Source: an uncultured Bacteroidota bacterium (GTDB taxonomy: Bacteria; Bacteroidota; Bacteroidia; Flavobacteriales; BACL11). From it: a stretch of DNA of 48,235 bases. Positions 31,855 through 39,841 of this stretch are shown piece by piece. Location: assembly GCA_902533655.1 (NCBI GenBank), contig CACAMX010000005.1:1-48235 (forward strand), given 5' to 3'. The position numbers and the translations under genes were made by a program. A model generated the notes under the pieces. The model saw only the letters and a list, made by a program, of their open reading frames with translations. It searched no databases and was not told the DNA's origin. Within the stretch, counting starts at the first letter, position 1; every line of letters starts with the position of its first letter.

Positions 31855-32046
31855 TTACTCTCCTACTTCCTCAGTAGTTTCTTCTGTTTCTTCAGTTGCA
31901 GCTGAATCTGTTGAAGCTTCTTCAGTCGTTTCTACAACTGGCTCAACTACTGTTTCCTCAGTAGTGTTGCTTTCAGATGAACCACCAGAACAAGCTGTAA
32001 ATGCGAAGAACGAGATGATTGCAAAAAAATATAATAAATTTTTCAT
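31855..32046 (-). CDS. Small Thr/Glu-rich lipoprotein
   Basis: Lipobox AFTACSGG followed by acidic SSESNTTEETVVEPVVETTEEAS. Confidence 0.7.
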   Translation of the reverse strand: MKNLLYFFAIISFFAFTACSGGSSESNTTEETVVEPVVETTEEASTDSAATEETEETTEEVGE

Positions 32047-32140
32047 TTGATTAGTTTTTTGTTCATGTAAAGATAACTATTTTAAACTTTTAGAGTAAAT
32101 TAAATAAATAATTTTAAGCATATTTTAATAGTTTTGAAAA

Positions 32141-32473
32141 ATGGTAAGAGTCTTATTCATTTCACTAATTTTATTTACCAGCTGCAAATCAAATAAAAGT
32201 ACCGATCAATTTTTATCAAAAGATGTTATGAAAGAAATTCTTAAATCTGTTCAAATTATAGAGTCTAAATATCAACATCAAAAAGTAATTGATAGCGAAA
32301 TAGCATTATATAACTTAAAATCCAATTACGATTCAATATTTACACTACATAAAATAAATGACTCATTATTTATCGAAAACTTAGAGTTTTACTCTAATAA
32401 TCCAAAAATGCTTGAAGAAATTTATAAAAATGTCATTAATGAGTTACAAATTGAAAAGCAGAAACTACCTTAA
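32141..32473 (+). CDS. DUF4296-like lipoprotein
   Basis: Lipobox LFTSCKS; KDVMKEILKSVQIIESKY..., Y-x-SIFTLHKINDSLFIENLEFYSNNP-like pattern. Confidence 0.7.
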   Translation: MVRVLFISLILFTSCKSNKSTDQFLSKDVMKEILKSVQIIESKYQHQKVIDSEIALYNLKSNYDSIFTLHKINDSLFIENLEFYSNNPKMLEEIYKNVINELQIEKQKLP

Positions 32474-33472
32474 ACTATTTAAATACGCATTACAATAATT
32501 CTTGATTGTAATCTCTATATCTATGAATTTAAATTTTATTAAATCCACAATTTTTGAATTATCATAGCTTTTCACTGACATTGCACTATTAGCTGTTTCT
32601 TTTGAGATTTTAGGTGTTCTTCTAAAGAAAAAAAATAAAATAGCTTCAAGCCTCCATACCAGCTCAAGTAAGAATTTTGTGGCTTTGAATTTTGGTTCTT
32701 TAATATTAAAATTGTTTGCAACTAATTTAAAAATTTGTTTGTATGAGACGTTATGAGCATTTATAATAAATCTGCTTTTTTGACCTATTTTACAATTGAA
32801 TATTAAAATATTGATTATGTTACATAAATCAATTACATCAACAAATCCTGTTTTACCAACTGTGTAAAATTTCAACCCTTTATAAATTTGACTAAAAATT
32901 TTAGCACTACCTGAATTCCAATTTCCAACTCCAAGAATCACTGATGGATTAAGAATTGTAACATTCAATCCCTCAGCACTTGCCCTCCAAACATTTTGTT
33001 CAGCAAAATATTTAGTTTCGGCATAATAACTTTTATTGATTCCAAAATCATAAAAATCATCCTCAGTAATTAAATTACTATTTGAGTTACCAAGCGTAGC
33101 TATAGAACTGATATGGATAAGCTTCTCTATTTTGAGGGCAAGAGAAGCATTAACCATATTTTCTGTTCCAAATATATTTATTTCTTCAAGTTTTTTTTTA
33201 TCGAATTTATTGAACGATACAAATCCTGCAGCATGAACAACCTTATCGCAATTTTCCATCGCTTGAATTAGAGATGGATAGTCAGTAATATCTCCCTCAA
33301 CCCATTTAATGTTTTGTATTTTATTTTCAATACCATGAACTTTAAAAACATTTTTTACAATATTTAAGGTGCTTGATTTTCTTTTTAGTGCCTTATATTC
33401 AACATTATTTCTCTCAAATAATGCTATTAAATTAGCACCAACCATGCCAGTTGCTCCAGTTACAAAAATCAT
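32465..33472 (-). CDS. NAD-dependent epimerase/dehydratase (extended SDR)
   Basis: MIFVTGATGMVGANL, HAAGFVSF, YAETKYFAEQ, NPSVILGVG; ATG at 33472 preferred over the TTG at 33487. Confidence 0.88.
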   Translation of the reverse strand: MIFVTGATGMVGANLIALFERNNVEYKALKRKSSTLNIVKNVFKVHGIENKIQNIKWVEGDITDYPSLIQAMENCDKVVHAAGFVSFNKFDKKKLEEINIFGTENMVNASLALKIEKLIHISSIATLGNSNSNLITEDDFYDFGINKSYYAETKYFAEQNVWRASAEGLNVTILNPSVILGVGNWNSGSAKIFSQIYKGLKFYTVGKTGFVDVIDLCNIINILIFNCKIGQKSRFIINAHNVSYKQIFKLVANNFNIKEPKFKATKFLLELVWRLEAILFFFFRRTPKISKETANSAMSVKSYDNSKIVDLIKFKFIDIEITIKNYCNAYLNSLR

Positions 33473-33476
33473 ATTA

Positions 33477-33484
33477 CAAAAATA
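33477..33484 (-). promoter_or_regulatory. TATTTTTG -7 element for the epimerase gene
   Basis: TAnnTTTG match only 4 nt before ATG 33472, implying a leaderless or near-leaderless mRNA. Confidence 0.4.
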
Positions 33485-33514
33485 CAAATAACATGATTAT
33501 TTAAGTTATGATGT

Positions 33515-33522
33515 TATATTTG
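33515..33522 (+). promoter_or_regulatory. TATATTTG -7 element for tyrS
   Basis: TAnnTTTG match 12 nt before ATG 33535. Confidence 0.6.
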
Positions 33523-33534
33523 TAACAAGTTAAT

Positions 33535-34800
33535 ATGGATTTTATAAAAGAACTTAAATGGAGAGGTATGATACAAGATATTGTACCTGGAACACAGGAG
33601 CAGTTTCAAAAAGAAATTACAAGTGCTTACATTGGTTTTGATCCAACCTCTGATTCATTGCATATTGGTAGTTTGGTGCAAATAATGATTTTAAAACACT
33701 TACAAGATTGTGGTCATAAGCCTATCATATTAGTTGGCGGAGCAACAGGTATGGTTGGAGATCCGTCGGGAAAAAGTAAAGAAAGAAACTTATTAGATGA
33801 AGCTACTCTTGAAAGAAACTTAAGCTCTATTAGAAAGCAGCTAGAAAAATTTTTAAATTTTGATTGTGGATCAAACTCTGCAGAAATTGTAAATAACTTC
33901 GATTGGTTTAAAAACTATTCTTTTTTGGAGTTTATTAGAGACGTCGGTAAGCATATTTCAATTAATTATATGATTTCTAAAGACTCTGTTAAAAGTCGAT
34001 TAGAAACAGGCATGAGTTTTACAGAGTTTTCTTATCAACTTGTTCAAGGATATGATTTTTACAGACTATGGAAAGATAAAAATTGTTTAGTTCAACTTGG
34101 TGGATCTGATCAATGGGGGAACATAGTAACTGGTATTGAACTGATCAGGAGAAAAGAAAGCTCAGAGGCATTTGCGGTAACTTCACCTCTTTTAAAGAAA
34201 TCAGATGGCGGTAAGTTTGGGAAAACAGAAGAGGGAAATGTTTGGTTAGATAAAAATAAAACCACTGTTTACAAATTCTATCAATTTTGGATAAATTGCT
34301 CTGATGATGATGCAAAAAACTATATTAAAATTTTCTCAACCAAAACTCAAGAGGAAATTAACAAAATTATTAATGAGCACGATAAAAACCCTCATCTTAG
34401 AGAACTTCAGAAAAAACTTGCTAAAGAAGTTACAATTTTTGTACATAGCAAAGAAGAGCTTAATGAGGCAATAAAAGCATCCAATATTTTATTTGGAAAA
34501 TCTACAGCAAAAGACTTACAACAATTGAACGAAAAAACATTCTTAAATATTTTTGAAGGTGTACAACCCAGCTATATAATAAATGATGACTTAAATAAAA
34601 ATCTATTAGATTTTCTAGTAAGTCAAAACATTTTTAAAAGCAACGGAGAAGCTAAAAGAATGATCCAGTCAAATGCTGTTAGTATTAACAAAGAAAAAAT
34701 TAGTCTTAGTCATACTATATCCTCCAAAGACTTTATAAAGGAAAAATACTTGCTTGTTCAAAAGGGTAAAAAAAACTACTATATCATAGTTCTCAAGTAG
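33535..34800 (+). CDS. tyrS: Tyrosyl-tRNA synthetase
   Basis: YIGFDPTSDSLHIGSLVQI, GGATGMVGDPSGK, QLGGSDQWGNIVTGIELIRR, KKSDGGKFGKTE. Confidence 0.97.
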   Translation: MDFIKELKWRGMIQDIVPGTQEQFQKEITSAYIGFDPTSDSLHIGSLVQIMILKHLQDCGHKPIILVGGATGMVGDPSGKSKERNLLDEATLERNLSSIRKQLEKFLNFDCGSNSAEIVNNFDWFKNYSFLEFIRDVGKHISINYMISKDSVKSRLETGMSFTEFSYQLVQGYDFYRLWKDKNCLVQLGGSDQWGNIVTGIELIRRKESSEAFAVTSPLLKKSDGGKFGKTEEGNVWLDKNKTTVYKFYQFWINCSDDDAKNYIKIFSTKTQEEINKIINEHDKNPHLRELQKKLAKEVTIFVHSKEELNEAIKASNILFGKSTAKDLQQLNEKTFLNIFEGVQPSYIINDDLNKNLLDFLVSQNIFKSNGEAKRMIQSNAVSINKEKISLSHTISSKDFIKEKYLLVQKGKKNYYIIVLK

Positions 34801-35248
34801 CTCTTAAATAAAATTTTAAAATCTTTTCAAGCTCTTTATTTTTTTGTGAACCAAAAAGTAAGTTCTTACCACCCTTTAACTTAAGCATCACACCTTGATT
34901 ACCACTTGTAGTATATGATTTTGCTTTGAACCCAAACTTAATTCCCCAGCCTCCATAGTCTTTGATTGGTTTATAATCTATAGCTTCGACAGATTCTATT
35001 TCTTCAAAACTTATTTTGTGATATGAAAAGTGTATTGGAAAGAATTGATAAAAAAACCCTTGTTCATTTACTTCAGTTCTAAGTTGCAAAAAATAAAATA
35101 GGGATGGAATTAAAATTCCAATAAGTACATAGTAAAAATTTATTCCAGCACCATCATAATTCCCAAAAGACAAAATTGGAAAAATTAATAAAATGACCCA
35201 CAGCCACCATTGATTAAATTTTTGTAGTTCTTTAAAATTTCTCTGCAT
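34793..35248 (-). CDS. Conserved membrane protein of unknown function
   Basis: Two predicted TM segments then PH-like C-terminal region; convergent 8-nt overlap with tyrS. Confidence 0.6.
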   Translation of the reverse strand: MQRNFKELQKFNQWWLWVILLIFPILSFGNYDGAGINFYYVLIGILIPSLFYFLQLRTEVNEQGFFYQFFPIHFSYHKISFEEIESVEAIDYKPIKDYGGWGIKFGFKAKSYTTSGNQGVMLKLKGGKNLLFGSQKNKELEKILKFYLRAT

Positions 35249-36617
35249 AATTTTTAAAAAATAAAGTAATAGTTTCTATGCCCTTTAAATAATTAAAAAT
35301 ACCGTAATGCTCATTGGGAGAGTGAATTGCATCAGAATCTAAACCAAATCCTAACAAAATTGACTTTACACCAAGCTCTTTTTCAAATAATGCAACAATA
35401 GGAATACTTCCACCTCCTCTCACTGGAACAGGTTTTTTACCAAAAGTTTCTGCTATTGCTTCGGATGCAGATAAGTACTCAATAGTATCAGTTGGAGAAA
35501 CATATGGTGTTCCACCATGATGCGGTTTTACATTCACAGAAACTGAATCAGGAGCAATATTGCTAAAGTAATCAGTGAACTTTTTAGTAATCTCGTCATC
35601 AGTTTGATTGGGCACTAATCTCATGGATATTTTTGCAAATGCTTTTGATGGTATAACAGTCTTAGCACCTTCACCAGTATACCCCCCCCAAATTCCATTT
35701 ACGTCAAGAGTTGGTCTAATACCTGCTCGCTCCATTGTGGTATATCCCTCTTCACCATGAATATCTTTTAAATCCAATGCTTTTTTGTAGTCAATTTCCG
35801 AAAAAGGAGCACTATTTATTTCTGATCTTTCATTTTCAGAAAGAATATCTACATTATCATAAAAGCCAGGGATTGTAATTTGATTCTTATCATTCTTCAA
35901 TTTGGCAATCATTTCACATAAAATGTTTATCGGATTTGCAACTGCACCACCGTAAAGTCCTGAGTGTAAATCTCTATTAGGACCAGTTACTTCAACTTCT
36001 AAGTATGTTAATCCTCTCAGGCCTGTAGTAATTGATGGTATTTCGTTTGAGATTATACCAGTGTCTGAAATTAGTATAACATCACAGGAGAGTTTTTGCT
36101 TATTTTTGATTAAAAAATCAGAAAGATTTTCAGATCCTACCTCTTCTTCTCCCTCAATCATAAATTTTATATTACATGCTAAATTATCTGTTTTAAGCAT
36201 GTACTCAAATGCTTTAAGATGCATGTAAAACTGACCTTTATCATCACATGCGCCTCTTGCAAAGATCGCTCCATGAGGATGACTATCTGTTTTCTTTATA
36301 TAGGGTTCAAAAGGGGGGTTATCCCATAATTCAATCGGGTCAGGGGGCTGTACATCATAATGTCCATATACTAAAACAGTTGGTAAATTTTTATCTATAA
36401 TTTTATCTGCATATACTATTGGATAACCATCTGTCTGGCACAATTTAACATTCTCTGCTCCAGAAATTATAAGTTTATTTTTCACCAACTCAGCGCATTT
36501 TAAAACATCTTCTTTATATTTTGGATCAGCAGAAATTGAAGGTATTTTTAAAATTTCAAATAACTCATCAATAAATCTATCTCTATTTTCTTGTATGTAT
36601 TGTTTTAAATTTTTCAT
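35232..36617 (-). CDS. M20-family dipeptidase
   Basis: VLVYGHYDVQPPDPIELWDNPPFEP, FARGACDDKGQ, EGEEEVGSENL, RGGGSIPIV. Confidence 0.94.
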   Translation of the reverse strand: MKNLKQYIQENRDRFIDELFEILKIPSISADPKYKEDVLKCAELVKNKLIISGAENVKLCQTDGYPIVYADKIIDKNLPTVLVYGHYDVQPPDPIELWDNPPFEPYIKKTDSHPHGAIFARGACDDKGQFYMHLKAFEYMLKTDNLACNIKFMIEGEEEVGSENLSDFLIKNKQKLSCDVILISDTGIISNEIPSITTGLRGLTYLEVEVTGPNRDLHSGLYGGAVANPINILCEMIAKLKNDKNQITIPGFYDNVDILSENERSEINSAPFSEIDYKKALDLKDIHGEEGYTTMERAGIRPTLDVNGIWGGYTGEGAKTVIPSKAFAKISMRLVPNQTDDEITKKFTDYFSNIAPDSVSVNVKPHHGGTPYVSPTDTIEYLSASEAIAETFGKKPVPVRGGGSIPIVALFEKELGVKSILLGFGLDSDAIHSPNEHYGIFNYLKGIETITLFFKNYAEKF

Positions 36618-36618
36618 T

Positions 36619-38130
36619 TTATATTAAGCTCTTTCCAGTCATTTCTGACGGCTGTTTTATATTCATAATTTTTAAGATTGTTGGCGCAATATCAGCTAAA
36701 ATACCATCTTTCAAATTATTTGTTTCGTAATTAATTAAAAAACAAGGTACTTTATTCTTTGTGTGAGCTGTATTTGGAGAATGGTCATCATTTATAGCCA
36801 TTTCAGCATTGCCATGATCAGCAATTACTAAGACAGTATAATTATTTTTTTGTGCACAATTAACAATTTTTCCTGTGCAGATATCTACAGTTTCAACTGC
36901 CTTGATTATTGATTTAAAAACACCTGTATGTCCAACCATATCTGGGTTTGCAAGATTAACACAAATAAAATTTGATGTTTTCTTTTCAAGTTCAGTGATT
37001 GTTTTTTCACAAACCTCGAATGCACTCATCTCAGGTTTTAAATCATAAGTTTTAACCTTTGGTGATTGTACTAAAATTCTTTTCTCACCATCAAACTTCT
37101 CCTCTCTACCACCTGAAAAGAAAAAGGTTACATGTGGATATTTTTCCGTTTCAGCAATTCTGGTCTGAGTTAGATTATTTTTACTAATTATTTCTCCTAA
37201 AGTATTGTTTAAAACTTCTTTATCATATAAAACACTAACATTATTGAAACTTTCATCATATGTTGTCATAGTGTTATATTCAAGCTTCAGTTTCTTCATA
37301 CCTAAATCAACTTTATCTACTTGAGTGAGAACCTGCGTGATTTGCCTACAACGATCTGTTCGAAAATTAAAACATATAACAGCATCATCAGCTTTTATGT
37401 TGCATATCGGATTGTTATTTGAATCTACTTTTACTATTGGTTTGATAAATTCATCAGTTATGTTTTCTTCGTATGAATTTTTAATAGCTTCTATCAAGTT
37501 TTTAGATTTTGTTCCAACACCTTTAGTTAGTAAATCATATGCTAACTTAGTTCTTTCCCATCTTTGGTCTCTGTCCATAGCATAGTATCTACCACAAACG
37601 CTAGCAATATTTGAACCGTAACAATTTTTTTCTAAATCACTAATGTGTTTAATAGCACTTTTTGGATCAGTATCTCTTCCATCAGTAAAGGCGTGAATAA
37701 AAACATTTTTAACTTTTTTTTGAGCAGCAATTCTACATATCTCATAAAGATGTTTTTGGTGAGAATGAATCCCACCGTCAGAGACTAAACCAATCAGATG
37801 CAAACTCTTATCATTATTATTACAATAATTAATGCATTCAAGTAATTTCTTATTGCGCATTAGATTACCCTCTTCACAATCATTATTGATTCTTTGCAAA
37901 TCCTGTAATAGTACTCTTCCTGAACCAATATTTAAATGGCCGACCTCAGAATTACCCATTTGATTATCTGGCAATCCTACATATGCACCGTGAGTAAGAA
38001 GTGTAGAGCTAAGTTTTGTTTCACTCAGCTTATCAATGAAAGGAGTATTAGCAACATGAATAGCATTTCTTGAATCTTGTACACCGTAGCCCCATCCGTC
38101 TAAAATTAGAAGTAATAACTTTTGACTCAA
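36619..38130 (-). CDS. gpmI: 2,3-bisphosphoglycerate-independent phosphoglycerate mutase
   Basis: LLILDGWGYG, QMGNSEVGHLNIGSGRV, SDGGIHSH, HAFTDGRDTDP, ADHGNAEMA; TTG start directly after upstream TAA. Confidence 0.97.
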   Translation of the reverse strand: MSQKLLLLILDGWGYGVQDSRNAIHVANTPFIDKLSETKLSSTLLTHGAYVGLPDNQMGNSEVGHLNIGSGRVLLQDLQRINNDCEEGNLMRNKKLLECINYCNNNDKSLHLIGLVSDGGIHSHQKHLYEICRIAAQKKVKNVFIHAFTDGRDTDPKSAIKHISDLEKNCYGSNIASVCGRYYAMDRDQRWERTKLAYDLLTKGVGTKSKNLIEAIKNSYEENITDEFIKPIVKVDSNNNPICNIKADDAVICFNFRTDRCRQITQVLTQVDKVDLGMKKLKLEYNTMTTYDESFNNVSVLYDKEVLNNTLGEIISKNNLTQTRIAETEKYPHVTFFFSGGREEKFDGEKRILVQSPKVKTYDLKPEMSAFEVCEKTITELEKKTSNFICVNLANPDMVGHTGVFKSIIKAVETVDICTGKIVNCAQKNNYTVLVIADHGNAEMAINDDHSPNTAHTKNKVPCFLINYETNNLKDGILADIAPTILKIMNIKQPSEMTGKSLI

Positions 38131-38874
38131 TTATTTTTTATTTATTGCTTTAAAAAAATTATCTCTCATTGTGATACTAATACCATTGTTTCCGCCTAAT
38201 CTTTCTGGGTGAAACTGAACAGCAATCATAAATGGATGCAAGTTACTATCTAATACAATCGCTTCTGGCAACATGTCATTTGAACGAGCTAAAACAATGA
38301 CTCCCTTTGCTAAATCATTCAACCCTTGATGATGCCATGAGTTAACATTAAAAGATGATGTAGTGTCATTTTTTGGAAAGATTAAAGAATTATAGGTGTT
38401 CTGAGGATCTACCAAGTAAATGGAATGATTCACTTCTCCATTATTTCGATGAGTGACAGCATTACCTATTTGAGTGGGAATATCTGCGTATAATGATCCT
38501 CCAGCAGCAACATTAATCATTTGCATTCCTCTACAAATGCCTATAGTTGGAATTGAATTATTAAAGGCGTAGTCAAATATTAATTTTTCTAAAGTATCTC
38601 TGTAATGATTAATCGTTTCACACAAATCAAGATTAGTTGCATTATCATACAAAAGTGGGTTAATGTCTTCACCTCCTGTTAAAACAATACCATCAGTGAT
38701 ACTCAACAAAGAGTCTAAATTATTTGATTGATAAGCATTAAGGATATTATAGTTTTCATCTTCTAACCACTTTTCATAATTAAAGGATGCTTTAGATAAT
38801 AGTATGTTTTTCTTCTTATTTGGAGTACAAGAAAGAAGTATAATGATAAAAAATAAGTAGGATATTTTATTCAT
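38131..38874 (-). CDS. Lipoprotein-anchored C26-family (gamma-glutamyl hydrolase / class I amidotransferase-like) peptidase
   Basis: Signal/lipobox IILLSCTP; GIVLTGGEDINPLLY, TIGICRGMQMINVAAGGSLYAD, AVQFHPER. Confidence 0.85.
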   Translation of the reverse strand: MNKISYLFFIIILLSCTPNKKKNILLSKASFNYEKWLEDENYNILNAYQSNNLDSLLSITDGIVLTGGEDINPLLYDNATNLDLCETINHYRDTLEKLIFDYAFNNSIPTIGICRGMQMINVAAGGSLYADIPTQIGNAVTHRNNGEVNHSIYLVDPQNTYNSLIFPKNDTTSSFNVNSWHHQGLNDLAKGVIVLARSNDMLPEAIVLDSNLHPFMIAVQFHPERLGGNNGISITMRDNFFKAINKK

Positions 38875-39020
38875 GCTCGTTCAACAAGTAAAAATATAAA
38901 ATGAAAATCAAAAAAATATTTATTTATGCAACACAATTTTTATTTATTCATAATCTGTAAATAAAAATGAAAAATTTAATATCACTTTATGGCTTTAAAT
39001 TTTTAATTATTTTTATAGAG

Positions 39021-39380
39021 TTTTTTACATTTTTCATGCATTTTCATGCATTTTTTTGCATTTTCTTGCAATTTTTACACTTTATAAACATTTTATAATA
39101 TTTTATAATATTTTTTATAAAAGGAATAATTAAAAAAATCTAGTTTAAAATTATTTAAATAGGTTTTTTTAAGCTATTTTATTCAATTATTGGTACTTTT
39201 TTGTACTTTTTTGTACTTTTTTAACAATTTAGCTTAATTATATTAGTATAATAATGATTAATTTATAAATTATAAAGTATTTGATTCTTTTTTACATTTT
39301 TTTACACTATTTTACGTTTTTTTTACGTTTATTTAGTCTTAATTACAATTTTTTGTTCTTTTTTCCCCTTTTTTGACGTG
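39021..39380. repeat. Five short arrays of T-tracts phased at ~10 bp (different unit sequences)
   Basis: GCATTTT units 39021-39080; TTTTATAATA units 39091-39116; GTACTTTTTT x3 39193-39222; TTTAC at 39291, 39301, 39311, 39322; TTTT tracts at 39351, 39361, 39371. Confidence 0.8.
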
Positions 39381-39450
39381 TAATGTTATTTTTTAAATTT
39401 TAGAATTTTAAAAATATTATGCAGCACATAACATTTACTAATTGGGTTGA

Positions 39451-39458
39451 TAAATTTG
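39451..39458 (+). promoter_or_regulatory. TAAATTTG -7 element for the small membrane protein gene
   Basis: TAnnTTTG match only 4 nt before ATG 39463. Confidence 0.45.
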
Positions 39459-39462
39459 TAAA

Positions 39463-39816
39463 ATGAAAAAATTAATTATTTCCTTATTAGTATTGATAGC
39501 TAATTTATCATATGCGTCATTTCCAATTAATAGTCTGTCAATGGATACAACTATTAATAAAAAGAGTGAAACATTAGAACAGTATCAGAAAAGATTAATA
39601 AAACAGGGTTTTTATAACTCTGAAAATGATATATTAAATACACTTACAAAAAAGAATAAGAAATCTAAAAAGTCAAGATTTTTACCTAGTTGGAAATTAT
39701 GGCAAAAAGCATTATTAATTATTCTATGTATACCAATAATTATTATTATTTATTACATTATTTTTCCTCCATCAATATCTTTTTCCTTAGACGCTAATGA
39801 TTTCAATAGACACTAA
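39463..39816 (+). CDS. Small protein of unknown function with signal peptide and one C-terminal TM segment
   Basis: MKKLIISLLVLIANLSYASF signal; basic KKNKKSKKS; WQKALLIILCIPIIIIIYYIIFPP helix; no family recognised. Confidence 0.6.
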   Translation: MKKLIISLLVLIANLSYASFPINSLSMDTTINKKSETLEQYQKRLIKQGFYNSENDILNTLTKKNKKSKKSRFLPSWKLWQKALLIILCIPIIIIIYYIIFPPSISFSLDANDFNRH

Positions 39817-39841
39817 TGATTTTTTAAACTTTTGAAATTTC

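Noticed and set aside
31829-32050. 73-aa plus-strand Ser/Val-rich ORF
   Set aside because: Antisense of the Thr/Glu-rich lipoprotein, which has a proper signal and lipobox; the plus-strand reading is the low-complexity mirror and starts inside the terminator.
39021-39380. CRISPR array or tandem-repeat array
   Set aside because: Units are ~10 bp with no spacers, and unit sequence changes from block to block.
38880-39462. Chromosomal replication origin
   Set aside because: No clear DnaA boxes (TTATCCACA) seen, no dnaA/dnaN/gidA neighbours and no gene-strand switch; kept only as one hypothesis for the phased region.
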